A stretch of DNA of 42,855 nt, taken from Marinomonas transparens. GTDB lineage: Bacteria > Pseudomonadota > Gammaproteobacteria > Pseudomonadales > Marinomonadaceae. This document shows, piece by piece, positions 1 through 9,263 of the stretch. Made by a program: the position numbers and the translations under genes. The notes under the pieces are model-generated. The model was given only the letters and a program-made list of their open reading frames with translations. It ran no database searches and was not told where the DNA came from. The stretch is from positions 1 through 42,855 of the forward strand of contig NZ_JAEMNX010000030.1 of NCBI RefSeq assembly GCF_016463975.1. Direction: 5' to 3'. Position 1 is the stretch's first letter; the number at the start of each line of letters is the position of its first letter.

Positions 1-6
1 TTTTTT

Positions 7-2100
7 ATGGAAGTAAAAGTAAACTCTACCACGATTAGATCGTTCTCTATTTACTCAAATACTTTACCGCAGGCTTTTCTTCTTGATGTTGCTGAAGCTT
101 GGCGATTGCTTAATGGAACCTTCAAGACTAAAGCAACAGAAAGAACCTATTACCAACATATAACTAGATGGTTAAGATTTTTAGCAGATAGACCAAATCA
201 TGAGGTCTGGAGCTATATTGGACAGGATGTCGGTTCGTTACAGGAAGAGTATCTTGCTTGGCAAAATCTATTAACCGAATATCGAAATCATATATTTGAC
301 TCCTACCCTAAAGCAGATCAACTTAAAACCCGTATTAATCAATTAATGGGAGTCCGAAAGCTTCTAGAATATTTAGTTTATACAAAAACGATTCCGGATG
401 GTCTTGTTCTTCGTGGATGGAAAGACAAACAGCGACTTGGGCAGAGCTCAACATTTTTATCTAATGACTTTTATCGACTTATAAATAGAAATAATCTGGA
501 AAAACTTGTAGTTTCTTTCGATGATAATGATGTTTCGCTTGATGAAGATTCTCTATCTTTAATTAAGTATACACTTGAGAATACTGAGGGGGATTCTGAT
601 TTTAATCCAATATCCTTAGTAATTAGTTCATTACAAGATAGAAAGTCTCAGCTCAAGTCGCAAGCAGCTGAGGATTATGTTTCATATATTGAGTCGACAA
701 ATCAAGCTATCGAATGGGCTAATGACAGCAAGATAAGTGCTCGTGCGGATGCATTTCATAAAGCAATACTGTCAAGAGACGATGCTCATACAAAGATGCG
801 TCTATACGATAAAGCATTAGGAGGATGCGCGACTTCAGTTTTAGTAAACTACTTAATTCGTTATAACGAAGGGAGGTTGCTTTTAAATAAAGACTCTCGC
901 TATGGGGTTTTTTGGTTACCAGATAGAATGGATCGATATAAATATAATCGTCAGCTTATACAATGGCATCTAGGTTGCTCAAATTATGCAATGGTATGTG
1001 CATTCGCATTTATCCTACTTGAAACTAATGCTAATACAACAAGCGTTTGGGGGTTAAAAGAAGACGATTTAATTGATCAAAATGATAACTACTTTACTCT
1101 TAACTGGACTAAAAGAAGGCAACGAGGGCACGAGGCCAAATACAAAAATCTTCCAATGAGAGTCGATGAACTTACTCCTCAAACTCTGACTGTAAGAGAT
1201 GTATTTCTTCATCAAATGAAATGCCGTAAAAAATTCCTTAATGATGTAATTCCAAGAGATAGAAGATTTCTATTTCTTCAATGGCACAAAAACAATGTAA
1301 AAATTAGTCCAAATGAACGCGTTTATGTACCTACTAGACCGTCATTAGAAATCTTTAATCGAATTTTTAAAATACTCTGTAAAAAAGCGTCTGGTGGTAC
1401 TTGGGAAACAACACCTAAAGCGATCAGGGGAAGTGCTCTTCTTCTTACTGGGCTTGTTACTAGGGACGCAACAGCTGTAATGATTGAAGGTCAGCATGCT
1501 TCTTTAGAAATGGGTAAGCGCTATACATATCACTATCCCGAAATATGGCAACAAGATAAAGAAATACGATTGTTTCTTAACTGGTACCAAGCATTATTTA
1601 CAGTTGATATTGAAGGTTTTGCAGAGAAAATTGGTATTGACCCTGTTTCGTATAATGAAAATAAAGAATTTGCTTTAGAGCAGCGACAAAAAGAAGCTCA
1701 AAATGCAATTAACCAACAGTTTGGTGGTATTCACTGCATTGATCCAACCGCAGGCGCTCAACATGGAACAAAAGCTGGTAGTGTATGTGACAAGGTAGAT
1801 AAATGTCCAACATGCAAGCAGCGAAGGGGAGTATTCGTAGCTTCAATAAATAATTTAGCTAATGTTATTCAGTGGCATGAAGTTCTTGTTCAATTAAAAC
1901 AGACTCTAAGTGACAAGGATTTTTATAAATGGCGAGTATGGCATGTTTTCACAACCCTCATTGTTGATACCTTTTCAAAAGACCCAACACATGCAAGATT
2001 AATGAGAGAGGCACAAAAAAAAGCTGCATTCACTCAAAACTCATACGTAAGCCTCATTCCTATTGCTGAGGTAATGTCTAATGGCACTTCAAATCATTAA
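7..2100 (+). CDS. Large tyrosine-recombinase-like protein with degenerate active site, first gene of the island integration module
   Basis: 697 aa. The C-terminal half has the layout of a tyrosine recombinase catalytic domain. The box I arginine position reads ETNANTTSVWGL (about residues 339-350) with no arginine, and the box II HxxR reads K471-A-I-R474. GQH (H497) and a tyrosine cluster (Y506, Y508, Y510) are kept. A cysteine-rich tail (about residues 575-605, with CDKVDKCPTC) may bind zinc. The lost box I arginine and box II histidine suggest a structural or regulatory partner and not a full strand-transfer enzyme. It is the first of four overlapping genes and ends 20 bp inside the next one. 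The set recalls Tn554 TnpA/B/C and the gamma-mobile-trio (GMT) modules of Vibrio islands, but I cannot assign the individual Gmt names reliably. Only six bases precede the ATG, so the promoter and left end of the element are outside the window. Confidence 0.8.
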   Translation: MEVKVNSTTIRSFSIYSNTLPQAFLLDVAEAWRLLNGTFKTKATERTYYQHITRWLRFLADRPNHEVWSYIGQDVGSLQEEYLAWQNLLTEYRNHIFDSYPKADQLKTRINQLMGVRKLLEYLVYTKTIPDGLVLRGWKDKQRLGQSSTFLSNDFYRLINRNNLEKLVVSFDDNDVSLDEDSLSLIKYTLENTEGDSDFNPISLVISSLQDRKSQLKSQAAEDYVSYIESTNQAIEWANDSKISARADAFHKAILSRDDAHTKMRLYDKALGGCATSVLVNYLIRYNEGRLLLNKDSRYGVFWLPDRMDRYKYNRQLIQWHLGCSNYAMVCAFAFILLETNANTTSVWGLKEDDLIDQNDNYFTLNWTKRRQRGHEAKYKNLPMRVDELTPQTLTVRDVFLHQMKCRKKFLNDVIPRDRRFLFLQWHKNNVKISPNERVYVPTRPSLEIFNRIFKILCKKASGGTWETTPKAIRGSALLLTGLVTRDATAVMIEGQHASLEMGKRYTYHYPEIWQQDKEIRLFLNWYQALFTVDIEGFAEKIGIDPVSYNENKEFALEQRQKEAQNAINQQFGGIHCIDPTAGAQHGTKAGSVCDKVDKCPTCKQRRGVFVASINNLANVIQWHEVLVQLKQTLSDKDFYKWRVWHVFTTLIVDTFSKDPTHARLMREAQKKAAFTQNSYVSLIPIAEVMSNGTSNH

Positions 2101-4153
2101 TTACGCAAATTATTTTTCATATTTTTATAATAAAACTGATATTGAATCCCTAAAAATAAGATGGTTCAAAGGTTGTTCTTATGATTCTGATATTTGGGTA
2201 TTACAAGATACTAAAAATATGAAAAGGACTTATGAAATTGATTGGAAAAACATACCTGTTGGTCCAAATGGTGACAAACTAAATAATTATTATGGCGCAG
2301 TAAAATTGATAAAAATGAGTCTTTTGATAAGGGCTTCTACAACAGAAAAAAAACTAGGTATGACGAATTCAGCGGAATCATTATATAAAGCAGCAATTAT
2401 GTTGTTTAATTTTTATCGATATTTACTTTTAATTCCTAATATTTCAAATTTATCTAGCGTTAATAACTCTGTTATTAATCAACTTATTACTGATTATTCT
2501 ACAAAAGGGCTGGTAGTGCGTTTGGACTTAGATTCACGAGCAGTAAATCGATTTAACGAGATAATTTCTAATGGAAATGTTGGGGCCTATACAAAAACTT
2601 TGAAGTCAACAAAGTATTTAAAGACAAACCATGAAAAAATAGAATTTGATAATAATATGTTTTCTTCTGAGCTTGGAGTCAGCGCGCGAGCTCTTCAAAA
2701 TGCTCCTAAATATCAGTTGCTAAAATATAAAACATTGAAGCCACTAGGTTATGACTTGAAAGGAAGTGGTGTGATAAAAAATAATATTGAAACTCAATCA
2801 GAAACTACTATTAGAAAGTCGATATCAGTTGTATCAAGTCTAATGCGGCAAGTTTATTTAATGCCTGATCTCTTCACAGAAAATCACCGAGTAGATCGTA
2901 TGTGGATGGATGATATTAAAGTATCTAAATTATCTAAGAAAAAGGCGACTACTTCTAATATAAAGACCCGAAATATACCCCGAAACGTTATGTATGCTGT
3001 CATGGATGAATCTATCCGGTGGGTAATTGATTATTCAGATCCCTTACAGAATCATTTTAAGCATATAAAGAAAGTTTATAAAAAAAAATTGAAATGTATA
3101 AAGGATTATGGTTTTGGGGGGAATGTTGAGTCTAAGACTCATTACGCTAGGAGGCTCACCTCAGAGTGGATAAAAAGCAATAAGTTAGCTAATTTCCCAC
3201 ACTCAATAACTACATACCGACACCAAGCAACGTCTATTGAGCAAATAGTTAATAAACACCTTGTATCAGCATGTTTACTTGTCATATTAGCATTTACAGC
3301 TCGCCGAAGAGATGAGATATATGGACTTAAATCTAATTGTACATATGAAGAAGGTGGACTTTGGTATTTGATTGTTGATCAAGAGAAATTTAATCAAGGT
3401 GAGCGAGCTTTACCAACCTTGAAGCTTGTGGCTACGGCAGTATCTATTCTTGAAGATCTATCGGCGAAAGGAAGAGAAGCTAGTCAATTTGATAACCTTA
3501 TGCAAGTCACCGATGCAAATTCTAAACATGGTAAAGCATGGCCGGATTTCAATGGTTTTTGTGACTATGTGGGAATAGAATCAAAAGATGAAGAAGGTAA
3601 TCCATTCATATTCGCTGATCACCAATTTAGGCGGTTTTTGGCTATGGCTTATTATTATCAATACCGTGACCCTAACTTGTTTACTCTAAATTGGTTTTTA
3701 GGTCATGAGTCTATTGAGATGACAATGGATTATATCACTGATAGCGATGGTCAGTGGGAGATGCAGCAAGTTAAAAATGAACGAATTATAGATCTAATTG
3801 AAAGTGATTTCAGACCAGATAAATCGTTGATTGGGAATGAAATAGCAGAATTATTTGGACTCATTGAAGGACAGGGCGAAAAGCGTATTTCAAGAATGGA
3901 AGATAAAGGTAAATTAGTTGATAAGTATGTTCTAAATTTTGTCAAAGATGGAGCGTGTTTTGGCCTAACTCCTGATATCAAAAAAAGAAGCAAATGCTTA
4001 GAAAGTGGAGCCATACAATGTTCTAGCGCAACCAAAGGTAGCTGTGAAGGCTGTCTTAATTTGCTTCCAGTAGAGCAACCAATTAACCAAATTAATGTAA
4101 CTGATTTGGTTTGGTCATCCTCTCCCATGCTTGAGGTGTTACAAAATGGATAA
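2081..4153 (+). CDS. Large tyrosine recombinase/integrase, second gene of the module
   Basis: 690 aa. It keeps a full-looking tyrosine recombinase signature: box I arginine in TARRRDEIYGLK (R408), box II H514-Q-F-R517, box III LGH (H542) and a candidate nucleophile Y551 in MTMDYI. The C-terminus again carries a cysteine-rich stretch (CFGL, CLES, CSS, CEGC), probably a small zinc-binding DNA contact. The N-terminal roughly 300 residues resemble no family I recognise and are much larger than in phage integrases. The start is set by ATG at 2081 with GAGGTAA upstream, overlapping the previous stop by 20 bp, so translation is probably coupled. It is expected to integrate and excise the island with the flanking recombinases. 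The size and cysteine tail, shared with the upstream gene, suggest the two arose by duplication. Confidence 0.85.
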   Translation: MALQIINYANYFSYFYNKTDIESLKIRWFKGCSYDSDIWVLQDTKNMKRTYEIDWKNIPVGPNGDKLNNYYGAVKLIKMSLLIRASTTEKKLGMTNSAESLYKAAIMLFNFYRYLLLIPNISNLSSVNNSVINQLITDYSTKGLVVRLDLDSRAVNRFNEIISNGNVGAYTKTLKSTKYLKTNHEKIEFDNNMFSSELGVSARALQNAPKYQLLKYKTLKPLGYDLKGSGVIKNNIETQSETTIRKSISVVSSLMRQVYLMPDLFTENHRVDRMWMDDIKVSKLSKKKATTSNIKTRNIPRNVMYAVMDESIRWVIDYSDPLQNHFKHIKKVYKKKLKCIKDYGFGGNVESKTHYARRLTSEWIKSNKLANFPHSITTYRHQATSIEQIVNKHLVSACLLVILAFTARRRDEIYGLKSNCTYEEGGLWYLIVDQEKFNQGERALPTLKLVATAVSILEDLSAKGREASQFDNLMQVTDANSKHGKAWPDFNGFCDYVGIESKDEEGNPFIFADHQFRRFLAMAYYYQYRDPNLFTLNWFLGHESIEMTMDYITDSDGQWEMQQVKNERIIDLIESDFRPDKSLIGNEIAELFGLIEGQGEKRISRMEDKGKLVDKYVLNFVKDGACFGLTPDIKKRSKCLESGAIQCSSATKGSCEGCLNLLPVEQPINQINVTDLVWSSSPMLEVLQNG

Positions 4154-4616
4154 CGGTCTAAAAGATTTATTGATGCAAAAAATAGAATGCAAAATAACTG
4201 CTCTTGAAAGTTACATGAATGGCTCTAGTGTCGATTTTCTTATACCAACTAAATTTTCCCTTAACTGGTTTGTAGCACTGTCAGAGGGGCGCTACGAGAG
4301 GTTTTCGAAGTCTTCTAGAGCCATTAAAGGTGGTACGGCACTAAACAAACATATTTTAGGACTTTTAAATGAGTGCGAAGAACGCCGAAAGAAAGGCGAC
4401 CGAAAAGTTCAAACTAAAGATAAAGAGCTTCAAGGCGTAATTAAAAAACTAAAGGTTGAATTGCAGATTACAAAGAAAGAAAGGGACGCGCAGGCTGAAG
4501 AGAACACTGAGCTTCGCAGGCAATTAATTGATGCTAAGAGAAAGAATCAAATTGTTCAAGCGCAGATACGAGATCAAAACACCAATAGAAAAATTATTAA
4601 TCTGGAGGGTAAATGA
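4146..4616 (+). CDS. Small coiled-coil accessory protein of the recombinase module (TnpC-like position)
   Basis: 156 aa from the ATG at 4146, preferred over a TTG at 4131 because GAGGTG lies 7 bases upstream and the overlap with the previous stop is then only 8 bp. The first half is mixed. Residues from about 75 onward are a highly charged helix (repeated K, E, Q, R, with TKDKELQGVIKKLKVEL) that reads as a coiled coil. There are no catalytic motifs. In Tn554 a small third protein, TnpC, occupies a comparable place and influences orientation and frequency of transposition. By analogy this may be the accessory or DNA-bridging subunit of the recombinases around it. It ends in an ATGA overlap with the next gene. 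Function is inferred from position and shape only. Confidence 0.7.
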   Translation: MDNGLKDLLMQKIECKITALESYMNGSSVDFLIPTKFSLNWFVALSEGRYERFSKSSRAIKGGTALNKHILGLLNECEERRKKGDRKVQTKDKELQGVIKKLKVELQITKKERDAQAEENTELRRQLIDAKRKNQIVQAQIRDQNTNRKIINLEGK

Positions 4617-5836
4617 GTCACAAGGTATTAGCTCCTTGTAATTGCCCTAAGGTTATTTTTTCATCCGGTAGAACCGTGGTGCCTGTTAGCGAGTGGCTAA
4701 TTGAACGTAAGTTTAATATTGGTTTGGCTGATAAAACAGTGAGAGCTGATGCGGACCATTTAGCTCATTGGTTAGATTTTTGTGAATCAGAGAAAATAGA
4801 TTACCTCTCTGAACCAACAAATTTTACTATGGAGCGTTATCGTGATGAGGCTCTTTCCCGGCTATCTAATGAAAGTTGTGATCTTTATTTATCATCGATA
4901 TGTAGGTTTTATTGGTGGTGTCAAAATAACACTTCTTACTGCTCAAATATGATTGGGTGGCCAAACAAAGCAGATAACACTGATTTTAACATCATAGTTA
5001 AAAAGCCTTCTAAGGGAGTAAGCGATTTTATTATACCATTTCTAAAAGGCGGTATACAAAAACCATTGAAATATATCCCTAACGTTCATGAGATAAGAGA
5101 GTTGAATGACTACCTTGCTAAAGAAGTCAAAAATCAAAAGGACTCTGTAGGTGAATTCTTGGCTGTCCGAAATCAGCTGATGGTCAGATGGGCGACTGAG
5201 GCCGCATTGCGGTCACAAGAACTTATTTGTTTACAAATTTCTGATTTACCTCGAGTTGATAATTTTAATTCTTCTATGTCAGAAGTATACATTCATCGAG
5301 GCACTAAATATGGAAAGCACAGAAAGGTTACAGTGAGTAAAAGTTTAATAAAGGCCACTTGGGATTATATCGAATATGAGAGAGATGACGCTATAAGTAA
5401 TATTTGGACGAAATGTGGTGATGTTGATAATATTTTCATCAATGCGGGTAATAGATCTCTAAAACCAAGAATGAGCAAGAATACATTTTATACAGTATTA
5501 ACTTCATTTAACCCAAAGATAACTCCACACGCTTTAAGGCGCTTCGGTTTAACGAGGTTTGCTGCAAGGTTAATTAAAACCGAACGTATTATTAGAAGAG
5601 AAAGCAATGATCTAAAGCAAATTGATGTTAGGCATGTTGAGCAAACATTAAGACTGCAGGCTGGCCATCAGTCTGTAACAACAACTATAAGACGGTATGT
5701 AGATTATGCTTTAGCTGTTGATTTGGATGAGGATGAAATGGAGTCCGTGAGTATTAGAATTGAAGAGTTAGAGCAGGAACTTGAAGCTCTAAAACTAAAA
5801 CAGAATACAAGTATAGACCTGCGAGAGTTTATTTAA
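4613..5836 (+). CDS. Tyrosine recombinase/integrase (407 aa), last gene of the module
   Basis: Standard-size tyrosine recombinase with all classical residues: R200 in EAALRSQELI, H306-A-L-R309 with a following R, GH at H352, and Tyr nucleophile Y362 in TIRRYVDY. The N-terminal roughly 110 residues look like a SAM-like core-binding domain (VSEWLIERKF, LAHWLDFCES). The last 30 residues form a short acidic coiled coil. The ATG at 4613 overlaps the upstream stop (ATGA) and has GGAGGG close by, so it is the fourth coupled cistron. As the most canonical enzyme of the set it is the best candidate for the main strand-exchange subunit. It could equally act only as a heteromer with the two larger recombinases. 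The gene name within the GMT scheme is left open. Confidence 0.88.
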   Translation: MSHKVLAPCNCPKVIFSSGRTVVPVSEWLIERKFNIGLADKTVRADADHLAHWLDFCESEKIDYLSEPTNFTMERYRDEALSRLSNESCDLYLSSICRFYWWCQNNTSYCSNMIGWPNKADNTDFNIIVKKPSKGVSDFIIPFLKGGIQKPLKYIPNVHEIRELNDYLAKEVKNQKDSVGEFLAVRNQLMVRWATEAALRSQELICLQISDLPRVDNFNSSMSEVYIHRGTKYGKHRKVTVSKSLIKATWDYIEYERDDAISNIWTKCGDVDNIFINAGNRSLKPRMSKNTFYTVLTSFNPKITPHALRRFGLTRFAARLIKTERIIRRESNDLKQIDVRHVEQTLRLQAGHQSVTTTIRRYVDYALAVDLDEDEMESVSIRIEELEQELEALKLKQNTSIDLREFI

Positions 5837-6059
5837 TCTTAGATTTCAACAATAACCGACATACTTGGTATGGATAAGAAAGTCAGTTGCCTATAGGCTT
5901 CGAGTTCTCACATAATCCACCATTCCTACATTTCGAGTAACCTCAACCTAGTATTAAAAGTGTATGCCATTTTTATATACAATAGAGCTATCCAGTAATT
6001 CCACCTAAGCCAAATTCTCTGTTACGATTATCTACTTTACAATTACTGCTACGGCAAAT

Positions 6060-7697
6060 ATGGAAAGCAAAATGTCGGAACACCTAGTATTCCCATCAAA
6101 TGTAATGGAACACTTAAACGAAGAACAAATCGAGTTACTTTACGAACGCTATTTAAGCAGGACTCTAACTAGAGCTCTAATGAATGAGCTGAATGTGAGT
6201 TGTCACATCTCACACATCATCTCGCATTTCCCTTATGTTGAGGCAGATACAGAACATGAGTGCCTATACTGCAAAAGCAAGATATATACAAAACGAAAAA
6301 ATGTTGTGGGAAACGGCGTCGACTGGGGCATATGTGATAACTGTGGCCACAAGGTCTATTTGAATAGCGGTGACACTTTGATCAACTGTTCATGCGTTGA
6401 ATGCAAGAAGATTCAAGCAGCACAAGAAAGATCTAGAAGAGAAGAAACCGAGAAACTAGAAAGCACTTTTTGGCGAGCTTTTCAGGAAAATAATACCATT
6501 GCTACAGATGAATACGGTGGACTGGATTACTTAAGCCAGCTAGATGTCTATGCAACTCACTTAATCATCAAATCGGGGTATGTAGATGAGAACGGCACTC
6601 TTGACCCTGTAAACAACATCCAGAAAAAACTATTACTGTTCCCAACGCAAAATGAGTTCATTCAGTACATAAAACGAATGTTCGAAGTTTCGGCGATGGG
6701 CTACGCATGGACAGAATATACGAAGAACGAGATTTTAAATGCTCATATTAACTCATTCGATCAACGCGAGTACCTAAAAGATGGGAGCCACTGGCCTTGC
6801 TTTGATTCTGTACACTTAAGGCTAACTATCGCTGATCAATATGAGGATTGTGATTGTGACACAGATGAACTGATAGATCTTTGTGATAAACATGGTTGCC
6901 GAAAACGTCAACTTATAAGCCCAGCTGAAGTTAGCCAGCAATACCATGTGCATGTGGCTACCCCTAATAAGCCGTGTATTAATCCTGAGGAAGAGTTTTG
7001 GAAGACCATTCAAAGCCTTCAACTGATGCAGTTAAAAGAGTTTCTTCAAGCGACAGAGAAGATTGTGGACTTCCCTATCCTCCAAGAAGAGCTACCTGCA
7101 ATTTATGAAACGATGTGTAGCGCACTAAAGCGTTACTCTCCCTCCCGTTGCGCGTATCTAATTAATAAAGCTCTCAAAGACGCTGTAGTTTTTTCTCGGT
7201 CTGAGAAATGCAAAGGCAAAACACATGCTTGCCGCACCATAAAAAACAATATTACTCGTTTGATTGAAAAGGCTAATACTGAAGGCTGGGAGCCGACATC
7301 CTACGGACGACTCAAATACAGTGTCGTTCCAAAAATTGCTCAAAGCTTTTACAGCGAGGTACTTGGTTTTGTCGATGAGAATGATCCATCTTGGTATATG
7401 AACGTTGAAGACATTCGAGAACGATTAGCCATCCAAAATAAACAAGCACAAAAAAGGGCAAGCCTCTCGCCCGACAATGGGGAGGCTAGTGCGCCCATCG
7501 ATGTTGGCACCCATTTCATGCCAGTAACTGACGAGGGCAAACAGGTATTTACTCAATTGCTTGAAGAATTCACGTGTGTAAATTGCCAAACCACAGGGTA
7601 TATGCAAATTGGGGGAGGCAGAGCAGACCAAGTACTTCTTTATTGCATCAACTGTAAGAGCAGCTTCAGATACAAGCTTGAATCACAAAATGAATGA
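6060..7697 (+). CDS. Multi-zinc-ribbon protein of unknown function
   Basis: 545 aa, not recognised. There are three candidate zinc-binding stretches. The first is C-L-Y-C ... C-D-N-C around residues 69-98, followed by CSCVEC around 117-122. The second is a cysteine-rich patch in the middle (CDCDTDELIDLCDKHGC, around 260-277). The third is a C-terminal ribbon CVNC ... CINC (around 505-535). Between them lies a helical, charged middle without transmembrane segments. The N-terminus (YLSRTLTRALMNELNVSC) could be a helix-turn-helix. The start could be the ATG at 6060 or an in-frame ATG at 6072; neither has a strong ribosome binding site. It stands alone between the integration module and a convergent helicase gene. 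Several ribbons suggest nucleic-acid binding or sensing. No nuclease or NTPase motif is visible. It may be a defence or regulatory component, but that is only guilt by location. Confidence 0.75.
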   Translation: MESKMSEHLVFPSNVMEHLNEEQIELLYERYLSRTLTRALMNELNVSCHISHIISHFPYVEADTEHECLYCKSKIYTKRKNVVGNGVDWGICDNCGHKVYLNSGDTLINCSCVECKKIQAAQERSRREETEKLESTFWRAFQENNTIATDEYGGLDYLSQLDVYATHLIIKSGYVDENGTLDPVNNIQKKLLLFPTQNEFIQYIKRMFEVSAMGYAWTEYTKNEILNAHINSFDQREYLKDGSHWPCFDSVHLRLTIADQYEDCDCDTDELIDLCDKHGCRKRQLISPAEVSQQYHVHVATPNKPCINPEEEFWKTIQSLQLMQLKEFLQATEKIVDFPILQEELPAIYETMCSALKRYSPSRCAYLINKALKDAVVFSRSEKCKGKTHACRTIKNNITRLIEKANTEGWEPTSYGRLKYSVVPKIAQSFYSEVLGFVDENDPSWYMNVEDIRERLAIQNKQAQKRASLSPDNGEASAPIDVGTHFMPVTDEGKQVFTQLLEEFTCVNCQTTGYMQIGGGRADQVLLYCINCKSSFRYKLESQNE

Positions 7698-7880
7698 ATA
7701 TCATGAAGAAAGCCTGAATATGCTTCTCATCGCAGACATATTATAGCCGCCCAGCGATTATGAGAACTACCTCCAGCGTTTGAATAAGTATCTTAACCTT
7801 TGAGTAATCAAGATACCTCTCTTTGCGAAGCGAAAAGCCTTAGTGTTAGGTAATTTATTATACTTTGGTATTAGCTCTAT

Positions 7881-9263
7881 CTAAGCTAAGGTTGTCTTAG
7901 ACAAGAAACTAGAAACAATTCTTGATTTGAACGATGTCATCGTAAGTTCTGAAGTTTGAAGAGTATTACTACCTTCAGTTCGGCTGAAATCCAATTGGTC
8001 TAATACTGTTTCAGACCTATCAGAGTCGTTGCGACGTTCTAGGGCATTTAGCTCCCCCCTAAAAATATCAATTATCTCGAAGCGATCGGTAAGCTCTTTT
8101 GATTTTTGGTAGTTGTAAGCTCCAGGAATGGCTTTATTTAATCGCTTTGCGAACTCCATTAGATTTGGCTCAGCTAGAATGTACATGTAAGCAGAGCCTT
8201 TTTTGTTCTTAGTTATTCTAAGTATTCGACCTAAAATTTGCCTAAAATACAGTTCGGTTGTCACATCTGTGAGGTGGCAGCACACCTGTAGCCTAGGTAT
8301 ATCTGTCCCTTCACTGATCATTGCGATACTGATAATCCATTCAGATGTACCATTTCTAAAATGCTGAATTAATTCTGGCGAGTTGTCATATCTACAAGAA
8401 ACTAATGTTGATTCTTTGCTGAAACAATTTAATAAGATCGATTTAATCTGCAAAGCATGTTCATATGAAGAGGCGACAATTAAACCACCAGTATTAGGTG
8501 AACTCTTTCTAAGAGCATTGAGCTGCTGAACACTCAATGACAATAAGTGCTTGATGACTTCTGGGTGTCCAATTACAGCTTGATAGCTTACTTCACCTTC
8601 TTTAAGTAGCGCTTCCAGACTAGTGTAGGTTTCAAATTTACCTAATCCTTTTACTGTTACTTTTTCTATATCAATTGCGGTAATTTGAGGCATCCGACAG
8701 ACTTTGTCTTTTATTGCATCAACAAGATCATACGAGTAGTCACAGATAATGTTGCCTTCTGGATCTGAGTATTTAGCGAATGAAATAGGAAGTGTGTCAG
8801 TGCGCCAGGGTGTGCCAGTAAGTGACAACGTATAAGTCGCTAAATGCTGTATCGTGGATAGTAGTTGTAAACCCCAAGCATTAGCTGGAGAGTCACCGTT
8901 ACCTGCACAGTGATGTATTTCATCAAAAATGACCAAGACTCTAGTGGCCGCAAGATCATTGATTAGCTCAGCCGCATTGCTAAGAGAGTGATAAGTTCGT
9001 GATGCTCCTATTGCCCCAAGTCTGCCATTAAATTTACGCTCCATTGTTTTCTCAAATGTTTCTTCAATGCTCTGTGAAACGATTCGAGAAGGTGAAAAGC
9101 ATACTACATAGTCGATATCACCATTGTTGATAAGAGCTTTTGCTATATGCGCTGCCAGCAGAGTTTTACCCGCTCCAGGGGAAGCTAATACTAAGAACTG
9201 AGATTGATTCTTATAAGATGTGACTGCTTGAGAGAGACACTGTCCTTGCCATGCCCTAAGCAT
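7881..9263 (-). CDS. SF2 DEAD/DEAH-box helicase (ResIII-like)
   Basis: 460 aa, complete helicase core. Walker A is ASPGAGKT (residues 27-34), the motif II box is DEIH (114-117), motif III-like TGTP is at 149-152, motif V is SEGTDIPRL around 317-325, and motif VI is QILGRILR (342-349). There is little beyond the two RecA-like lobes, so specificity or nuclease activity must come from partners. Its ATG shares one base with the stop of the upstream winged-helix gene (TAATG), which makes them a two-gene operon. The family resembles the helicase halves of restriction and phage-defence systems. The pair is read from a promoter under apparent control of the divergent XRE regulator. No nuclease domain is fused. 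Function as a defence translocase is inference. Confidence 0.9.
   Translation of the reverse strand: MLRAWQGQCLSQAVTSYKNQSQFLVLASPGAGKTLLAAHIAKALINNGDIDYVVCFSPSRIVSQSIEETFEKTMERKFNGRLGAIGASRTYHSLSNAAELINDLAATRVLVIFDEIHHCAGNGDSPANAWGLQLLSTIQHLATYTLSLTGTPWRTDTLPISFAKYSDPEGNIICDYSYDLVDAIKDKVCRMPQITAIDIEKVTVKGLGKFETYTSLEALLKEGEVSYQAVIGHPEVIKHLLSLSVQQLNALRKSSPNTGGLIVASSYEHALQIKSILLNCFSKESTLVSCRYDNSPELIQHFRNGTSEWIISIAMISEGTDIPRLQVCCHLTDVTTELYFRQILGRILRITKNKKGSAYMYILAEPNLMEFAKRLNKAIPGAYNYQKSKELTDRFEIIDIFRGELNALERRNDSDRSETVLDQLDFSRTEGSNTLQTSELTMTSFKSRIVSSFLSKTTLA

Noticed and set aside
3751..4128. 125-codon minus-strand open frame inside the second recombinase
   Set aside because: Fully inside a clear recombinase gene with catalytic residues on the other strand; no start signal.
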